Below are positions 1-5,377 of a stretch of DNA of 6,603 nt, piece after piece. The translations under genes and the position numbers were made by a program. Source of the stretch: Pseudomonadota bacterium (lineage in GTDB: Bacteria; Pseudomonadota; Alphaproteobacteria; Rhizobiales; Xanthobacteraceae); NCBI GenBank assembly GCA_023414975.1, contig JAEZMI010000337.1, forward strand, positions 1-6,603, read 5' to 3'. Each line of letters begins with the position of its first letter. The stretch's first letter is position 1. Under the pieces are notes generated by a model. That model had not been told where the DNA came from, did not search any database, and saw nothing but the letters and a program-made list of their open reading frames with translations.

Positions 1-32
1 GGCGGGAGGGACGCGGGGTGGAGGGACGCGGG
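1..32. repeat. 15-bp-period repeat coding PRPST/PRPSR in the pseudouridine synthase tail
   Basis: The 13-mer GGAGGGACGCGGG occurs at 5-17 and again at 20-32, a 15-base period. On the minus strand this is in frame and codes Pro-Arg-Pro-Ser-Thr followed by Pro-Arg-Pro-Ser-Arg. It may continue past the left edge. It is a low-complexity coding repeat in a tail that probably binds RNA or is disordered. Confidence 0.6.
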
Positions 33-1150
33 CCTGCGGCCTTGCGGTCGCGGCCGGGCCCACGGCCGGGGCGCTCCGGGCGGCGCTCCTCGCGGAACGG
101 GCGCTCCTCCTCGGTCGGTTCGGGCTCGTTGGAGCGCACGCGCTGCACCAGAACCTTGCGACCCTTGCGGTCGGAGACGAGGCCGGAGCGCACGGTCCTG
201 TCCGGGCTGGCCTCGGTATCGATGGGCTTGCGGCGCGGGCGGTCCTCCGCGCCCTCCACCTTGGCGTAGCGCGCCCTGGAGGGTTTGCGCGGCGCCTCGT
301 CCTCGACCGCGTGGTCGAACACCGGACCCTCGAAATCCGCCCCGGCGGCGGCGGAAAGTTCCGGGCCGAGCTGGTCCATCAGCACGCGGGTGCGCACCTC
401 CTCGACCGCGCCCTGGGCGAGCTCGCCGAGCTGGAAGGGGCCGTAGGAGAGGCGGATCAGCCGGTTCACGTCGAGCCCGAGGCTGCCGAGGACATTACGC
501 ACCTCGCGGTTCTTGCCCTCCCGCAGCGCCAGGGTGAGCCACACATTGGCGCCCTGGACACGGTCGAGCACGGCCTCGATCGGCCCGTAATGCACGCCGT
601 CCACGGTAATGCCGGCGATCAGCGCGTCGAGCTTGTCCTGGGTGATGTCGCCCTTGGCGCGCACGCGGTAGCGGCGCAGCCAGCCGGTCTCCGGCAGTTC
701 CAGCACGCGGGCGAGGCCGCCATCATTGGTGAGGAGGATGAGCCCCTCGGTGTTGAGGTCGAGCCGGCCCACGGAGACGAGGCGCGGCAGGCCGCCGGGC
801 AGGATCTCGAACAGGGTCGGGCGCCCCTCCGGATCGTAATTGGTCGTCACCACGCCCTTGGGCTTGTGGTAGAGATAGAGCCGCGTGCGCTCCTTCTCCG
901 GCAGCGGCACGCCATCCACCGTGATCCGGTCCTCCGCCGTCACCGTGCGGGCGGGGCTCTCCAGCACCTCGCCATTGACCGCGACGCGCCCGGCGAGGAT
1001 CCATTCCTCGATCTCGCGCCGCGAGCCGAGGCCGGCGCGGGCCACCACCTTGGCGACGCGCTCGGCCTCGCGCGGTTCGGCCGGCGTCAGCGCGCGGGGG
1101 GCGCGGGGCACGCGATTGTGTTCCTTGCGGGGCGGGGTGTTCTTGGGCAT
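1..1150 (-). CDS. rluB: RsuA/RluB-family rRNA pseudouridine synthase (C-terminus cut by window edge)
   Basis: This gene isomerises a uridine in ribosomal RNA to pseudouridine; the RluB branch acts on the 23S peptidyl-transferase region. Reading from ATG 1150-1148 gives 383 visible residues without a stop. An S4 RNA-binding domain spans about residues 28-80 (AGLGSRREIE, then GRVAVNG). The catalytic domain follows from about residue 90 (YLYHKPKGVVTT), with the family motif GRLDLNTEGLILLTNDG holding the catalytic Asp131. The late motif REGKNREVRNVL is at about 210-221. After about residue 260 comes a charged Arg/Pro/Glu-rich tail, probably disordered, ending at the edge in two copies of a PRPS(T/R) pentapeptide. 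No convincing Shine-Dalgarno precedes the ATG, but the start lies just before the S4 domain, as expected. It is divergent from tadA. The family is certain; RluB rather than RsuA, RluE or RluF is inferred from the long basic tail and is less sure. Confidence 0.9.
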   Translation of the reverse strand, partial: MPKNTPPRKEHNRVPRAPRALTPAEPREAERVAKVVARAGLGSRREIEEWILAGRVAVNGEVLESPARTVTAEDRITVDGVPLPEKERTRLYLYHKPKGVVTTNYDPEGRPTLFEILPGGLPRLVSVGRLDLNTEGLILLTNDGGLARVLELPETGWLRRYRVRAKGDITQDKLDALIAGITVDGVHYGPIEAVLDRVQGANVWLTLALREGKNREVRNVLGSLGLDVNRLIRLSYGPFQLGELAQGAVEEVRTRVLMDQLGPELSAAAGADFEGPVFDHAVEDEAPRKPSRARYAKVEGAEDRPRRKPIDTEASPDRTVRSGLVSDRKGRKVLVQRVRSNEPEPTEEERPFREERRPERPGRGPGRDRKAAGPRPSTPRPSR

Positions 1151-1225
1151 GGGATGCGGGCGTCCGTGCTACGCGCCGGGCGGAAGGCGCCGGGCGTCTC
1201 AAGCGATAGCTGTAAAGGGTCGCGG

Positions 1226-1235
1226 GTGCTAGCAC
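1226..1235. promoter_or_regulatory. 10-bp perfect palindrome between the rluB-like gene and tadA
   Basis: GTGCTAGCAC reads the same on both strands. It lies in the 141-bp divergent spacer, 57 bases before the tadA start and 75 bases before the start of the pseudouridine synthase gene. It could bind a dimeric regulator serving both genes. A palindrome of this length also arises by chance, and I see no clear -35/-10 pair next to it, so the functional call is weak. Confidence 0.2.
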
Positions 1236-1250
1236 GTCCGCGCGCGGCAG

Positions 1251-1276
1251 GCGAGCGTTTCGGGCGAGCGTTTCGG
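1251..1276. repeat. Perfect 13-bp tandem duplication upstream of tadA
   Basis: GCGAGCGTTTCGG is present twice with no gap (1251-1263 and 1264-1276). The second copy ends 15 bases before the tadA start codon, so its last bases abut the probable ribosome binding site (GGAG 1275-1278, AAGG 1279-1282). It lies outside both genes. A recent slippage duplication is the simplest origin; an effect on the tadA leader is possible. Confidence 0.75.
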
Positions 1277-1291
1277 AGAAGGTGGGCTGAC

Positions 1292-1771
1292 GTGAGCGAG
1301 GACGACGAGCCGGCACCACCCGTCGCGAAGGCGGGCGGCTTCATGGCGCTGGCGCTCGATGCGGCGCGGGCGGCGGGCGCGCGCGGCGAGGTGCCGGTCG
1401 GCGCCGTCGTGGTCCATGAGGGCGCGGCGATCGCCGTCGACGGCAACCGCACGCGCGAGCTCAACGACCCCTCCGCCCATGCCGAAATGCTGGCGATCCG
1501 GGCCGCCGCGGCGCTGCTCGGCACCGACCGGCTCACCGACTGCGACCTCTATGTGACACTGGAGCCCTGCACCATGTGCGCGGGCGTGATCGCCTGGGCG
1601 CGGCTGCGCCGGCTCTATTACGGCGCGGCGGACCCCAAGGGCGGCGCGGTGGAGAGCGGTGTGCGCTTCTTCAGCCAGCCGAGCTGCCATCACCGGCCGG
1701 ATGTCTATGGCGGGCTCGGCGAGAGCGAGGCGGCCTCGCTGCTGAAGGACTTCTTCGCACTCCGGCGTTGA
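1292..1771 (+). CDS. tadA: tRNA-specific adenosine deaminase TadA
   Basis: TadA deaminates adenosine 34 of tRNA-Arg(ACG) to inosine, letting one tRNA read several Arg codons; it is a zinc enzyme of the cytosine deaminase fold, active as a homodimer in the cytoplasm. The 159 residues show both zinc/catalytic motifs: His63-Ala-Glu65 (Zn ligand and proton-shuttle Glu) and Pro92-Cys93-Thr-Met-Cys96 inside LYVTLEPCTMCAGVIAWAR. GEVPVGAVVV at about 32-41 and DPKGGAVESG in the C-terminal half are typical. The start is GTG 1292, with AAGG 9 bases upstream. An in-frame ATG at 1343 would give 142 residues and a rather short N-terminal helix, so GTG is preferred. The frame is open far upstream, but only as antisense of the neighbouring pseudouridine synthase. 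The gene is convergent with the polyprenyl synthase. Confidence 0.93.
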   Translation: MSEDDEPAPPVAKAGGFMALALDAARAAGARGEVPVGAVVVHEGAAIAVDGNRTRELNDPSAHAEMLAIRAAAALLGTDRLTDCDLYVTLEPCTMCAGVIAWARLRRLYYGAADPKGGAVESGVRFFSQPSCHHRPDVYGGLGESEAASLLKDFFALRR

Positions 1772-1772
1772 G

Positions 1773-1804
1773 GCCCGCCGGCGTTAAAGCCCGCCGGCGC
1801 GGGC
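1773..1804. terminator. GC-rich hairpin between convergent tadA and the polyprenyl synthase
   Basis: GCCCGCCGGCG occurs twice (1773-1783 and 1789-1799). Because CGCCGGCG is self-complementary, the copies can pair as an 8-bp stem (1776-1783 with 1792-1799) around an 8-base loop. An alternative hairpin pairs GCCCG 1789-1793 with CGGGC 1800-1804. The place, between two converging 3' ends only 52 bases apart, suits a two-way terminator. No U-tract follows on either strand, so intrinsic termination is unproven. Confidence 0.35.
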
Positions 1805-1823
1805 TGCCGGAATCAGAGGCGCG

Positions 1824-2846
1824 TCAGTTCACCCGCGACACGCAGAAATCGACCACGTCGACCAGCGCGCTCCGGGCGGTTCCCGCCGGGAAAATCCCCA
1901 GCGCGTCCTTGGCCATGGCGCCGTAATGGCGGGCACGCTCCACAGTGTCGGCGATCGCGCGGTGGCGGGCGAGCAGCCCGATGGCGTGGTCGAGGTCGCC
2001 CTCGGCGATCTCCCCGTGCTCCAGGCACCGGCGCCAGAAGCCGCGTTCCTCCTCATTGCCGCGCCGGAAGGCGAGGACGATGGGCAGGGTGATCTTGCCC
2101 TCGCGGAAATCGTCGCCGACATTCTTGCCGAGCGCGGCGCCGGAGCCGCCATAATCCAGCGCGTCATCTACGAGCTGGAAGGCGATGCCGAGATTCATGC
2201 CGTAGCTGCGGCAGGCAGCCTGCTCCGGCTTGGGACGGCCGGCCAGCACCGGGCCCACCTCGCAGGCGGCGGCGAACAATTCGGCGGTCTTGCCGCGGAT
2301 GACGGCGAGATAGTCGTCCTCGCTGGTCGCGGTGTTCTTGGCGGCGGCGAGCTGGGCCACCTCGCCCTCGGCGATCACCACGGCGGCGGTGGAGAGGATG
2401 TCGAGCGCGGAAAGGTTGCCGACCTCGATCATCATGCGGAAGGCCTGCCCCAGCAGGAAATCGCCCACCAGCACGCTTGCCTCATTGCCCCACAACATGC
2501 GGGCGGCCAGCTTGCCGCGGCGCATCTCGCTGTCGTCGACCACATCGTCATGCAGGAGCGTCGCCGTGTGCATGAACTCGACCGAAGCGGCCAGCTTCAC
2601 GTCGCCCTCGCCCCGATAGCCGCACAGATCGGCGGTCGCGAGGGTCAGCATCGGCCGCAGCCGCTTGCCGCCGGAGGAGATGAGATGCTGTGCGACCTCC
2701 GGGATCATCGTCACATCCGAGCCGGTGCGCGACAGGATCAGGGTGTTCACCCGCTCCATATCCGCGCGCACCAGATTGACGATGCCTTCAATGGAGGGCG
2801 TGGCGGAGACCTCGGCGGCGGGATTGAAAGGCAGAACGACGGCCAC
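1824..2846 (-). CDS. ispB: Long-chain trans-polyprenyl diphosphate synthase (octa-/decaprenyl)
   Basis: This enzyme adds isopentenyl diphosphate units to an allylic starter, giving the all-trans side chain of ubiquinone. From GTG 2846 it has 340 residues, the usual size. Visible landmarks are GGKRLRP (59-65), the first Asp-rich motif DDVVD (100-104) followed by RRG, GKTAEL (185-190), the second Asp-rich motif DDALD (227-231) in AFQLVDDALDYGG, and the lysine-bearing stretch GDDFREGKITLP (244-255). The fifth residue before the first Asp motif is Ala95, the small residue known to permit long products. Chain length cannot be read from sequence; alphaproteobacteria mostly make Q-10, so decaprenyl is plausible. 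GTG 2846 is chosen because GGAAAG lies 6 bases upstream and the protein then begins MAVVLPFN, as I recall for relatives. An ATG at 2882 (352 residues) lacks a Shine-Dalgarno. The gene is divergent from the DUF2007 gene. Confidence 0.92.
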   Translation of the reverse strand: MAVVLPFNPAAEVSATPSIEGIVNLVRADMERVNTLILSRTGSDVTMIPEVAQHLISSGGKRLRPMLTLATADLCGYRGEGDVKLAASVEFMHTATLLHDDVVDDSEMRRGKLAARMLWGNEASVLVGDFLLGQAFRMMIEVGNLSALDILSTAAVVIAEGEVAQLAAAKNTATSEDDYLAVIRGKTAELFAAACEVGPVLAGRPKPEQAACRSYGMNLGIAFQLVDDALDYGGSGAALGKNVGDDFREGKITLPIVLAFRRGNEEERGFWRRCLEHGEIAEGDLDHAIGLLARHRAIADTVERARHYGAMAKDALGIFPAGTARSALVDVVDFCVSRVN

Positions 2847-2998
2847 AGCGGACTTTCCGGTTGGTCGGTGGTTGACACCCATATGAAGGGCGGGCGCGCG
2901 TTCCGGCAAGTCGACACCGTCACGACGGCCGGCGCGTCCGACCCGAAGGAGGGCGATGCGCGCGGTGCCGTCTCCGCATAGCGCAAATGTCCCGAGGA

Positions 2999-3025
2999 CG
3001 GAATGCTCCCTCCGCACTCATTCCG
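2999..3025. promoter_or_regulatory. Inverted repeat (7-bp arms) in the divergent spacer before the DUF2007 gene
   Basis: CGGAATG (2999-3005) and CATTCCG (3019-3025) are exact reverse complements separated by 13 bases. Half-site centres are 20 bases apart, about two turns of DNA, so a dimeric regulator could read them from one face. The site lies 43 bases before the DUF2007 start codon. The rest of the spacer (2847-3067) shows no RNA gene and no convincing promoter pair. Function is inferred from place and symmetry only. Confidence 0.3.
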
Positions 3026-3067
3026 CAGCGTCAGGCGCCGTGCCGGATTTCGTGGCACACTGGCGAG

Positions 3068-3292
3068 ATGCGTGAACTCCTTCGAACCAATGACATCGTT
3101 CTGCTCTCGGCCGTCGCGGCGCTGCTCGACGGCGCCCGGATCGGCCATCTCGTCCTCGACCAGCATATGAGCGTGATGGAAGGCTCCATCGGCCTTCTGC
3201 CACGCCGCCTTCTTGTCGAGGATGAGGAGATGGAACGCGCCCGCCGCCTGCTGCGCGAGGCGGGGCTCGGCGCCGAATTGAGGGCGGAGTGA
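3068..3292 (+). CDS. DUF2007-family small protein
   Basis: This is a 74-residue protein of the DUF2007 family, sometimes labelled 'putative signal transducing protein' without a demonstrated role. The recognisable core begins MRELLRTNDIVLLS and continues through a helix (AVAALLDGARIGHLV), DQHMSVMEGSIG, then LPRRLLVEDEEMERARRLL, a beta-alpha-beta-type layout like a small ferredoxin-like fold. It has no signal peptide or membrane segment, so it is probably cytoplasmic. The ATG at 3068 is chosen because the family match begins there; only a weak GGCGAG precedes it. An in-frame upstream ATG at 2987 would add 27 residues of unrelated sequence running through the inverted repeat. Its stop TGA shares one base with the next gene's ATG, so the two are probably translationally coupled. 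The molecular function is unknown. Confidence 0.82.
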   Translation: MRELLRTNDIVLLSAVAALLDGARIGHLVLDQHMSVMEGSIGLLPRRLLVEDEEMERARRLLREAGLGAELRAE

Positions 3293-4080
3293 TGCCGGCG
3301 CCCGAGTTTGCCGATTCGCACGATGAAACGGGCGAGGGCCTCACGGACGATGCCTTTCTTGGAGGGCGGCTGCGCCTTCTCCAGCCCGCCAGGGGCCATC
3401 GCGCCGGCCACGACGCGCTGCTGCTCGCCGCGAGCGCGCCCGCCGATGCCCGCAGCGCCGTCGATCTCGGCGCCGGTGTCGGGGCCGCCGGGCTGGCGCT
3501 GGCGGTCCGGGCGCCGCGGGCACGAGTGACGCTGGTCGAGATCGACCCGGCCACCGTGGCTCTCGCTCGCCGCAACGTGGCCCGGCAGGCGCCGGATCTC
3601 TCCGGGCGGGTGCAGGTGGTCGAGGCCGATGTCGCGATCCTGGGGCGCCGCGTCGGGCCGCCCGAGCCGGCCGCCGGCGCGGCGGCCCTCGTGCGGATGA
3701 ACCCGCCCGTCAACGATCCCGCGCGTCACCGCGCCTCTCCCGCGGCGCGCCGCGCTCTCGCCCATAGTGTGCCCGATGCGGGGATTGAGATATGGATCAA
3801 GGCCGCCGACCGGCTCTTGGGCCCCGCCGGGCGGCTGGCGCTGATCCATCGGCCCGAGGCGATCGAGGTGCTGCTGGCGGGGCTTAGGGGGCGTTTCGGG
3901 GCCGTGACGATCCTTCCGGTGCATCCGCGCGCGGGCGTGCCGGCCATCCGTGTGCTTGTCGGCGCGGTGAAGGGGCGGCGCACGCCGCCCGCTTTCCTGC
4001 CGCCGCTGATGCTGGTCGAGCCCGACGGGCGGCCGAGCGCGGAAGCGGAGCGCCTGCTGCGCCACGCCGGCGGGCTCTGA
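3292..4080 (+). CDS. TrmN6-like class I SAM-dependent methyltransferase
   Basis: This is a 262-residue Rossmann-fold methyltransferase resembling TrmN6/YfiC, which methylates N6 of adenine 37 in tRNA-Val. Near the N-terminus, GGRLRLLQPARGHRAGHDALLLA (24-46) matches the family's entry segment. Motif I is VDLGAGVGAAGLAL (57-70), the acidic end of beta-2 is LVEIDP (81-86), and the catalytic motif IV is MNPPVND (136-142). Families acting on adenine N6 normally carry (N/D)PP followed by Tyr, Phe or Trp; here Val140 (GTC, 3709-3711) replaces the aromatic residue, so substrate or activity may differ. The start is ATG 3292, overlapping the upstream stop (TGATG) with GAGGG 7 bases before it; GTG 3289 directly before is possible but too close to that site. 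It forms an operon with the DUF2007 gene. The fold is sure, the substrate is not. Confidence 0.87.
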   Translation: MPAPEFADSHDETGEGLTDDAFLGGRLRLLQPARGHRAGHDALLLAASAPADARSAVDLGAGVGAAGLALAVRAPRARVTLVEIDPATVALARRNVARQAPDLSGRVQVVEADVAILGRRVGPPEPAAGAAALVRMNPPVNDPARHRASPAARRALAHSVPDAGIEIWIKAADRLLGPAGRLALIHRPEAIEVLLAGLRGRFGAVTILPVHPRAGVPAIRVLVGAVKGRRTPPAFLPPLMLVEPDGRPSAEAERLLRHAGGL

Positions 4081-4085
4081 CGGGT

Positions 4086-4146
4086 GGTGCCCGGCCACAG
4101 GGAACCATGGGGCCCCGGAGGTGCTTGAGACGGGGCCGGGCGCACC
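4086..4146. promoter_or_regulatory. Long inverted repeat in the leader of the S49 peptidase gene
   Basis: GGTGCCCGGCC (4086-4096) can pair with GGCCGGG (4134-4140) and CACC (4143-4146), giving 11 base pairs with one 2-base bulge (4141-4142) around a 37-base loop. The loop contains the palindrome GGGGCCCC. The structure fills the spacer after the methyltransferase stop and ends 2 bases before one possible peptidase start (ATG 4149). It could terminate, attenuate or protect transcript in the middle of the operon. There is no U-tract. In such GC-rich DNA, chance pairing is common. Confidence 0.3.
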
Positions 4147-4193
4147 CTATGTCAGGAGGCGACACCACACCGGTGGCGATCATCAGGGACCCC

Positions 4194-5084
4194 ATGGCCA
4201 GCTCATTTCTTGCCGACCTTCGCCGTCGCCTCGATCCGATCCTTCCGGCGCGGATGCGCGCCGACGCCGCCATCGTTCCGGTGGTACGACTTTCCGGCGC
4301 CATCGGCATGGCGCGTCCCTTCAATCCCGGCCTGACCTTCGCCGGCATCTCCCGCACGCTCGACCGGGCCTTCGCGGTCAAGGGCGCCAAGGCGGTGGCA
4401 CTCGTCATCAACTCGCCGGGCGGCTCGCCCGTGCAGTCGCATCTGATCTTCCGGCGCATCCGCCTGCTGGCGGAGGAGAAGAACGTTTCGGTCATCGCCT
4501 TCGTCGAGGATGTCGCGGCCTCCGGCGGCTACATGCTCGCCTGCGCCGCCGACGAGATCGTCGCCGATCCCTTCTCCATCGTCGGCTCCATCGGCGTGGT
4601 CAGCGCCGGATTCGGCTTCAACCGGGTGATCGACAAGCTGGGCATCGATCGCCGCGTGTACACCGCCGGCACGCGCAAGGTGATGCTCGACCCGTTCCAG
4701 CCGGAGAAGGCAGAGGATGTCGAGCGCCTGAAGGCGATCCAGCAGGATGTGCATGCCGCCTTCAGCGGGCTGGTGAAGCAGCGCCGGGGGGACGTGCTCA
4801 CCGGCGATGAGGAGACGCTGTTCTCGGGCGAATTCTGGGCCGCGCCGCAGGCGCAGGAACTGGGCCTCGTCGATTCCATCGGCGAGGTGCGCTCCTTCCT
4901 GCGGGCGCGCTATGGCGAGAAGGTGCTGACCCCGGTGATCGAACAGCGGGCGGGCTTCCTCGGTCGCCGCGTGCCCGGCCTCACGGCGCTCGACGCGGGC
5001 GCCGGCGCGGCGGGTGCCGGCTTCGCGCAGGCCATGGTTGCCGAGGCGGAAGAGCGGTCCCTGTGGGGCCGGTTCGGCCTGTGA
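4194..5084 (+). CDS. S49-family serine peptidase (SppA/SohB-like)
   Basis: This is a Ser-Lys dyad peptidase of the SppA/SohB family, which cleaves cleaved signal peptides or other membrane-derived peptides. The 296 residues carry VALVINSPGGSPVQSH (68-83), the oxyanion region; Ser110 in EDVAASGGYMLACAADEI, the expected nucleophile; GSIGVV (131-136); and Lys162 in YTAGTRKVMLDPF, the expected general base. The Ser-Lys spacing of 52 residues fits the short single-domain forms. Unlike E. coli SohB or SppA, no N-terminal membrane helix or signal peptide is visible, so it is probably cytoplasmic or peripheral. The C-terminus has an Ala/Gly-rich linker and ends in LWGRFGL. Start: ATG 4194 has AGGGA 4 bases upstream; ATG 4149 (311 residues) and ATG 4107 (325) are in frame but lack a good site and add sequence unlike the family. 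It sits 24 bases before the small membrane protein gene, same strand. Confidence 0.85.
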   Translation: MASSFLADLRRRLDPILPARMRADAAIVPVVRLSGAIGMARPFNPGLTFAGISRTLDRAFAVKGAKAVALVINSPGGSPVQSHLIFRRIRLLAEEKNVSVIAFVEDVAASGGYMLACAADEIVADPFSIVGSIGVVSAGFGFNRVIDKLGIDRRVYTAGTRKVMLDPFQPEKAEDVERLKAIQQDVHAAFSGLVKQRRGDVLTGDEETLFSGEFWAAPQAQELGLVDSIGEVRSFLRARYGEKVLTPVIEQRAGFLGRRVPGLTALDAGAGAAGAGFAQAMVAEAEERSLWGRFGL

Positions 5085-5108
5085 TGCCGCGCTGAGGGAG
5101 ACACGCTC

Positions 5109-5300
5109 ATGCCCCCCTTGATCGTTCTGGCGCTGGGTGCGGTCGGTGCCGCCGCACTGGTCAAGCGACTTGCCAGCGAGTCGCGCCGCGTGAATGCCGA
5201 ACTCGATGCACAGCGCGCCGCGGAGGCGCGCAAGGAGACGGGTCGCAGCACGCTGCGGCGCGATCCGGCGACGGGCGAGTACCGCCCTCACGACGGCTGA
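5109..5300 (+). CDS. Small single-pass membrane protein, conserved hypothetical
   Basis: This is a 63-residue protein of unknown function. Residues 3-18 (PLIVLALGAVGAAALV) form one hydrophobic segment, followed by positive charges (KRLASESRR) and a charged amphipathic stretch (VNAELDAQRAAEARKE). By the positive-inside rule the tail should face the cytoplasm. It ends with LRRDPATGEYRP, a tail motif I recall in small Rhizobiales proteins beside S49 peptidases and glycyl-tRNA synthetase genes; that recollection is unchecked. It has a good ribosome site (GAGGGAG 5094-5100, 8 bases before ATG) and follows the peptidase by 24 bases, so the two are likely co-transcribed. A role in holding the anchorless peptidase at the membrane is conceivable, but only inferred from adjacency. 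Confidence 0.75.
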   Translation: MPPLIVLALGAVGAAALVKRLASESRRVNAELDAQRAAEARKETGRSTLRRDPATGEYRPHDG

Positions 5301-5302
5301 CA

Positions 5303-5328
5303 CCGGCCCGCCTCTCGCCGGGGCCCGG
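5303..5328 (+). terminator. Possible hairpin terminator after the small membrane protein gene
   Basis: CCGGCCC (5303-5309) can pair with GGGCCCGG (5321-5328), leaving one bulged C, around an 11-base loop, directly after the stop at 5300. Its place at the end of the four-gene run and before a new promoter suits a terminator. No U-tract follows, so this is tentative. Confidence 0.25.
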
Positions 5329-5348
5329 CCGTAGCGAAAGCTAGAGCG

Positions 5349-5377
5349 TTTCCAATTCGATAGGCGGTGCCTATCAT
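5349..5377 (+). promoter_or_regulatory. Sigma70-like promoter for the MacA-like adaptor gene
   Basis: TTTCCA (5349-5354, 4 of 6 to the -35 consensus) and TATCAT (5372-5377, 5 of 6 to the -10 consensus) are separated by exactly 17 bases. The predicted transcript would begin near 5384, leaving a leader of about 54 bases before ATG 5438 with a strong ribosome site. The pair is unusually AT-rich for this window. It implies the efflux gene is transcribed apart from the peptidase run. Confidence 0.5.
5359..5375. promoter_or_regulatory. Operator-like perfect inverted repeat in the adaptor promoter
   Basis: GATAGGCGGTGCCTATC has 7-bp perfect arms around a 3-base centre. It covers the promoter spacer and the first four bases of the -10 hexamer, the classic position for repression by a dimeric regulator of TetR, MarR or GntR type. 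A second pair, AATTCG (5354-5359) and CGAATT (5383-5388), surrounds it but has a different centre. No regulator gene lies in the window, so the binding protein is unknown. Confidence 0.5.

Noticed and set aside
311..1291. Open frame running into tadA from far upstream, which would make a 486-residue protein
   Set aside because: The upstream part is antisense to the pseudouridine synthase, shows no family signature, and stays open only because stops are rare in GC-rich DNA. The TadA domain begins at GTG 1292.
2872..2877. Perfect TTGACA (-35 consensus) on the plus strand
   Set aside because: There is no -10-like hexamer 16-18 bases downstream (the sequence there is GC only), and the next plus-strand gene begins about 190 bases away.
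1926..2981. 351-residue plus-strand open frame across the polyprenyl synthase
   Set aside because: It is His/Gly/Ala-rich antisense shadow; the minus strand carries a complete synthase with both Asp-rich motifs.
2847..3017. N-terminal extension of the polyprenyl synthase to an upstream ATG at 3017
   Set aside because: The extra residues have no match to the family and would run through most of the divergent spacer; the ribosome site favours GTG 2846.
3040..3058. GTGCC/GGCAC inverted repeat just before the DUF2007 gene
   Set aside because: The arms are only 5 bp with a 9-base loop, expected by chance at this GC content; no supporting context.
3031..4098. 355-residue minus-strand open frame
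   Set aside because: It is antisense to the DUF2007 and methyltransferase genes, with Arg/Pro/Gly-heavy composition and no recognisable domain.
4203..5303. 366-residue minus-strand open frame
   Set aside because: It is antisense to the S49 peptidase and small membrane protein, both of which have clear coding signatures on the plus strand.
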